Below, piece after piece: positions 59,889 through 64,000 of a DNA stretch of 64,000 nucleotides. The stretch is from Lasiosphaeria ovina (Eukaryota > Ascomycota > Sordariomycetes > Sordariales > Lasiosphaeriaceae): positions 8,308,001 through 8,372,000 of the forward strand of contig JAULSN010000001.1 in assembly GCA_033439765.1 (NCBI GenBank), given 5' to 3'. Made by a program: the position numbers and the translations under genes. A model generated the notes under the pieces. That model was not told the DNA's origin, did no database searches, and was given only the letters and a program-made list of their open reading frames with translations. The stretch's first letter is position 1. Each line of letters begins with the position of its first letter.

Positions 59889-60003
59889 GCTATAGGGAGC
59901 GTCGTAAGCCAAAGCACATCGTCTTCAAACAGGCAAGCTCCAAACAGCTACAGGGAGCGTCGTAAGCCAAAGCACATCGTCTTCAAATAGGCAAGCTCCA
60001 GCC
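59889..60003 (+). repeat. Two-copy 58-bp tandem repeat
   Basis: Two units of about 58 bp (59889-59946, 59947-60003), each containing GGGAGCGTCGTAAGCCAAAG and GTCTTCAAA(C/T)AGGCAAGCTC, differ at a few bases, mostly C/T. Confidence 0.8.
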
Positions 60004-62619
60004 TGCACCCACCAAGGCAGCCACGCGTAAATGGACTTACAAGCAAAAAAGCTGGTTCGGCACCAGTAAGCCCTCAGGGTCAGAGTTGAATCTGCCGGAA
60101 TTGGGAGTAGCCCATATACCGATATACTTATAAAGCCTTAGCCGGATAGGGTCCGTTGGGCTTACTCCTTCGCGACGGGAACGTATCGCCGGAGGGTACG
60201 TTACGGCTTGGAAGGAATAGATAGAGACGACCATACTTTCTAGATCCAGCACAAGGAGCTACGTAGCTCGTACTTTCCTAATATGGTACCGGGCGATTAC
60301 GTATTTACGATAGTATACCGAGAGTGCGTCCTATTAGGGAAAGTATAGGAAGGGAGGCGGCTGGGTAACTCACACTTTCCAGATACGGCACGGAGGATTG
60401 CGTTCTTACGATGGTACGTTCTCTTGGGAAAATATCGAGAGACGGCCAGGCAGACAACACTTTCCAAACACGGCGAAACGAGTACCATATTCCATTTCGG
60501 GGATACGAGTTATATGTTCGATGGTAGTGTCGACCACTTACCTGACTCGGCTGCCTCCGTTCGACCGATGCGTTGACAATCGTAACGAGAGCGCGCTATT
60601 GGTCTATGCTATGGAATGCAGGATTCAGGAGAAGGGCGCCCGCGTTAGAGCTAACGCCGCGGCGGAGTCTCCGAATTGCCCGATAAGGAAGGTCTGGTAC
60701 CTCCACGAAGGCTCAGGGGCCCCCGACACTTTGCTCTCGACGAAAATGACTTAGGTCTACTTCTCAACTAGCTGAGGTGGAGATTAGGGTACTAGCAGTG
60801 GACGCATTCGAGGGATGCCTACGAAGTAGGCGTACCCCCTTCTTCGCCGGCATAGGGATATGCTTGGTGGTAGGGCGATTAACTGACAAATCGTATTAAA
60901 AAGGGGGTGGGAGGGAGTTAGCTATATAGGAATAGGCCCCTTATACGTCACACCGGTCTGTGATTGAGCGCGGGTATTCGTCGCCGTAGATGCTCTCGAT
61001 ACGTTAGAGTAAGCCGTCGGGGACCGGCAGATATGGATAGGCTATCCTGCCCCAGAGCGGACGCCTCCAACTAGGGTATATATCCTCGGCCCCCGCCGTA
61101 CTTCCTGAAGAGTATATAAAAGTTTCTAGTTATCTCGACGAAAGCTGAGCCAGGATCCAAAGCCTGGCCGCCTCTAAGGGTTCTCCAGATGATCTTCCCA
61201 ACGACGTCACGACCTGGGATGGGATTACTCAACTTTAAACCACCCTCTAAAAGACTATCCAAACGTGGTGCCTCGAGAGCGAAGTTCAAAGCCGACCCAA
61301 CCACGCAACTACTCAGTCTATATAGAACTGAAGCGATACTACCCCAGAATAGTTAGATTCCTCCGAGCGACGTAGTCGGCGATGTGAGCCATATGCTAGG
61401 TATGTTCTAGGAGATAATTCCTTAGAGGCCAACCCCTCCGCTCACGATTCTTAGGAGATTAAATATTTGGATTCGATAGCTACGGCCAGATTGACCTCCT
61501 CGGCGCTAATATATAGAGCGACGAATACCTGAGTTATAACGAAGACTGGATGGTAACGGCTTTGACGCCCTTATCCCCGGCTAGAGAGGGTTGGAGCGAC
61601 GAAGTTCTTGATCATCCGCTACTTAAGCTTATTACGGGGCAGCTATACCTGATAGGTAGTAAAGGTGAGAGCGGGACCTAACTAAGATTGTTGGACGAGC
61701 TGACTTGGATTTATAGGTGAAGCAATCACGGCCTATAATATCGATAATGTATCAGCCCAGCCCATTCCAGAGTTTTCTGGGCAGAACGAGCTTCACTTCT
61801 CAGCTCCGAGGAGAGCATTAAATCTCATTACAACTCCCTTATTGACCCTACCGGAGCTTGCGGAGGAATGGCTTCAGCTCTTGTAGACGGGGTCACTTCC
61901 GCCCTAAGCCCTATACCAAATCGCTCCAGCAGCGATAACTGGGGTCCAGAGTTCAAGCCCCACTCATCAAAACAGGCAGGGCAAGGTTCGGCCCAGCGCT
62001 TACGAAGTTGAGGCTGAATAATACTATCGTGATACGAGGCGATATACCGATATAGGGATACCCGGGTAATACGACAATATAAATGTACGGAATATAACGA
62101 ATACCCCAGAACCCCAGACTTCAATTTCCGAGATTACTAATAACGTAGATAAACGTATCTCCGTTTCCGTACCTACTCCATTTTACGTTCAGCTTCCCTC
62201 CCCGTAACCCACCGAGTAGACGTCTTAGCGTGAGACCAGCCCACCCGAGACACCGCTGCCGATAGTAAGCAATGCCCCGAGCGGCCCGCGTAGGTCAACG
62301 AGGGTTAATACCGTCGCCACTAAGTCAAGCTATGACTAGCTAGGCCCCGAAAAACCTGCGCCGTAAAAAAGGCTCTACGTAGAAATCTACGCGGACGGAG
62401 ACGCCATAAAGGATAGTAGTGGCGTACGAACGGCCAAACGACCAAGGCTAAGGGCCGTTCATAGTAGTACGCCGGCTGGCCGTACTACCCACCCTCTCGA
62501 TAAGAGGAGGCTTGAAAGGCGGATTCCGTTACCGATATCTGAAGATGAGCCCGGCAATATGACTATGACGAAACCTCTCCGTAAGCTACTCACCCCACGT
62601 TAGCCGAGAGTCCTGGCGC
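60004..62619 (+). other. Decayed coding-like sequence leading to a Myb-domain remnant
   Basis: The + strand holds stretches of plausible protein in shifting frames with scattered TAG/TAA codons, for example around 60,000-60,760 and 61,460-61,740 (GFDSYGQIDLLGAN, DHPLLKLITGQLYLIG). Base composition is less AT-rich than the transposon island, so RIP was mild. It could be the upstream exons of the remnant at 62,620-63,316. No known domain was recognised. Confidence 0.3.
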
Positions 62620-63316
62620 TAATTAGTAAGAGCTAGTCCGTCTATAGAGCCGACGAGATTCGATACCGAGAGGCGATAACCGTAAAGTTCACGGCTATGG
62701 ACGGTTGTAAGATCCCCGGGTAAGACCCGCAAAACCCATCGATATAGAACCCTTAAGGGGGATCTCGTCGGACTATTATAGCGCATGCGGCTTTCGTACT
62801 GAGCACCTTTTTCAGCTAGCGGAGAGGGCATAGAGATAGATTCCTAAGGACGACGTATCCTTTGAGGCCTTATTCGAGGGTAGCTTTAGCTTCTCGGATA
62901 TAGATAAGAGCGCGATTATGCTACGGCTATGCCTTGGATCTATACGCGACTACGCTCGAGAAATAGCTACGGAACGGAGATAGCCAGGCCTCCAGAACAC
63001 GATGACGCTGCCTAAATATACCGAGACCGAAAAGATAAATAATACTATATCGGGCTAAAGTGATTCTCTCTCTAATTCTAGTAACGATGATGACCGTGAC
63101 GATCTTTCTGAAGGTACCGAGACCGACGGCGACTCTGATATTACCGACGGAGTAGGGAGCAAGCGCCAGGCCCGTGGTAGGGCCCCTCGTTGGTCGCCTC
63201 TCGAAGAGCGACGGTTACGGTCGTATGTGAAGGAGAACAAAGATTGGTCGTGGATTGCCGGCCAACTAGGTCGGACTGAGAATACTGTGAAGCAATATTG
63301 GGGAAAGATGAGCTAG
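62620..63316 (+). pseudogene. Myb/SANT-like DNA-binding domain protein remnant
   Basis: One frame stays readable from about 62,620 to a TAG at 63314-63316, interrupted by a few TAG/TAA codons (near 62,830, 62,980, 63,055). After an acidic Ser/Asp-rich linker, the end reads RWSPLEERRLRSYVKENKDW then SWIAGQLGRTENTVKQYW, a single Myb/SANT helix-turn-helix with its spaced Trp residues. The stops sit where Gln or Trp is likely, consistent with mild RIP. Such single-Myb proteins occur as dispersed families in filamentous fungi; whether this belonged to a mobile element or a host family cannot be told here. Confidence 0.55.
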
Positions 63317-63661
63317 GGGGCATGAGACATGTTGGGCCCAGGAAGCGGAAGTTTGTTTTATGAAGAGCCAAGCAGGGCCAGGGCGAGAGGAACCCCGCCC
63401 TTTAACTGCGAAGCTGCCCAGCTAAGGCCTTATCGTCGGCGTTTCTGTTTGGCCGTCCGCGTGGCGATGCATTTCGTCAGGGGCTGAGGCTTTATCGTAA
63501 AAGGAGCGACTTCCCCCTCCCCTCGAAGGCGACGACTGTGCCTGCCCTTTAGATCCGACCGCATGAACGACATCGTGAGGCTCCTCCCATTCGCTTTGGG
63601 GTATAGGCGTCACCGTCGGCGTTTCTGTTTGTCCGTCTACGTGGCGGCGCAGTGCCTCTAG
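63317..63661. other. Intergenic with first copy of a 100-bp direct repeat
   Basis: The sequence from about 63434 to 63535 (GTCGGCGTTTCTGTTTG at its start, then GTCCG) is repeated, diverged, at about 63616-63717. No gene is seen. Confidence 0.5.
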
Positions 63662-63717
63662 AGCTTCATCGATAAATGGAGCTGTTTCCCCCCTCCCTCT
63701 CGAGGGCGACGGCTACG
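63434..63717. repeat. Diverged direct repeat, about 100 bp, offset 182 bp
   Basis: Units at about 63434-63535 and 63616-63717 share GTCGGCGTTTCTGTTTG, CCGTC, CGTGGCG, a TTCATCG/TTTATCG block and a final TCGA(A/G)GGCGACG. Confidence 0.65.
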
Positions 63718-64000
63718 ACAACTTGCTTCCTACATCTATCTCGACGCGCACAACCACCACTTCCTGTCGACGGCCCAGGCCAGCATTTGCTTCACGATGC
63801 CCGACTCCCCGATCTTCAAGAAACGGCGGCTGCCATTCAGGAGAACAGCTATTCCGTCCGAGGCCCGCGGCAAGCCCAGGACTCGCTGGTTCATCCAGTA
63901 CAAGCGCGCGTTCGGAGGGACCCAACGCCATTTTGACGAGCGTAGCTGGGAGCCTTACGATCTGGTATGGGCCGAGAAATGTGTTACTCACGTCCCGGCT
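63662..64000 (+). CDS. Possible partial coding region running off the right edge
   Basis: One + frame is open from 63662 to the window end (113 codons), with an internal ATG at 63797. From about 63700 the translation looks natural: LRQLASYIYLDAHNHHF, then PDSPIFKKRRLPFRRTAIP, RTRWFIQYKRAFGGTQRHFD and WEPYDLVWAEKCV. I do not recognise the family. The first part overlaps the second copy of the 100-bp direct repeat, so the true start may be an exon boundary near 63720 or the ATG at 63797. An overlapping frame on the minus strand (63713-63991) is of similar length, so the assignment is tentative. Confidence 0.35.

Overview
The window is nuclear DNA of a filamentous ascomycete, most likely a Sordariomycete (inference). 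Genes have short introns (mostly 50-140 nt) with GTRNGT donors, coding regions are GC-rich, conserved fungal proteins are present, and roughly half the window is transposon sequence showing repeat-induced point mutation (RIP). RIP shows directly when copies are compared: the differences are almost all CpA to TpA, or TpG to TpA on the other strand, and the stops breaking the old reading frames are mainly TAG.

Left part (1-24,000), ordinary euchromatin with eight supported genes: a vacuolar Ca2+/H+ exchanger of the VCX1/CAX type (+), an unrecognised acidic-tailed protein (-), the DEAD-box helicase Dbp9 of ribosome biogenesis (-), an SRSF1-type SR splicing protein with a 6-nt microexon (-), a 1255-residue PXA-RGS-PX-Nexin_C protein of the Mdm1/sorting nexin family (-), the tRNA m7G46 methyltransferase Trm8 (-), a 70-residue small protein (+), and a CCC1/VIT1 vacuolar iron or manganese transporter (+). 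They are independent housekeeping genes, not a pathway cluster. Two vacuolar cation transporters bracket the block.

Middle part (about 24,030-59,020), a nested transposon island. From left to right: a pogo/Fot-like transposase remnant; a 778-bp LTR-like repeat (copy A); a RIP-ruined chromodomain Gypsy element (chromovirus, + strand); an unidentified decayed coding region; within that, a full-length Copia element (31,459-37,404) and a second copy of the 778-bp repeat (copy B); then a second chromovirus of the same family in opposite orientation, interrupted by two more Copia elements (42,389-44,915, internally deleted; 45,123-51,076, full length); and finally a different full-length chromovirus (52,952-59,020). 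Five insertions are proven by 5-bp target-site duplications (CCCGT, AGTAA, CCTAC, AAGAG, CCCGG), so the order of events can be read: the first chromovirus family and the unknown unit are old, and the Copia elements and solo LTR B are younger. The last chromovirus carries a tRNA-like sequence with intact A and B boxes, on the strand opposite its genes, followed by a hairpin with a T5 run.

Right part (59,021-64,000): lightly mutated repeat-rich sequence with a decayed gene ending in a Myb/SANT-like domain, short direct repeats, and an open frame running off the right edge. I found no rRNA, no CRISPR array and no canonical intact tRNA gene. I did not find a clear new multi-gene system. The most unusual signals are the tRNA-like insert, the SR-gene microexon, and the unidentified decayed unit between two inverted chromoviruses.
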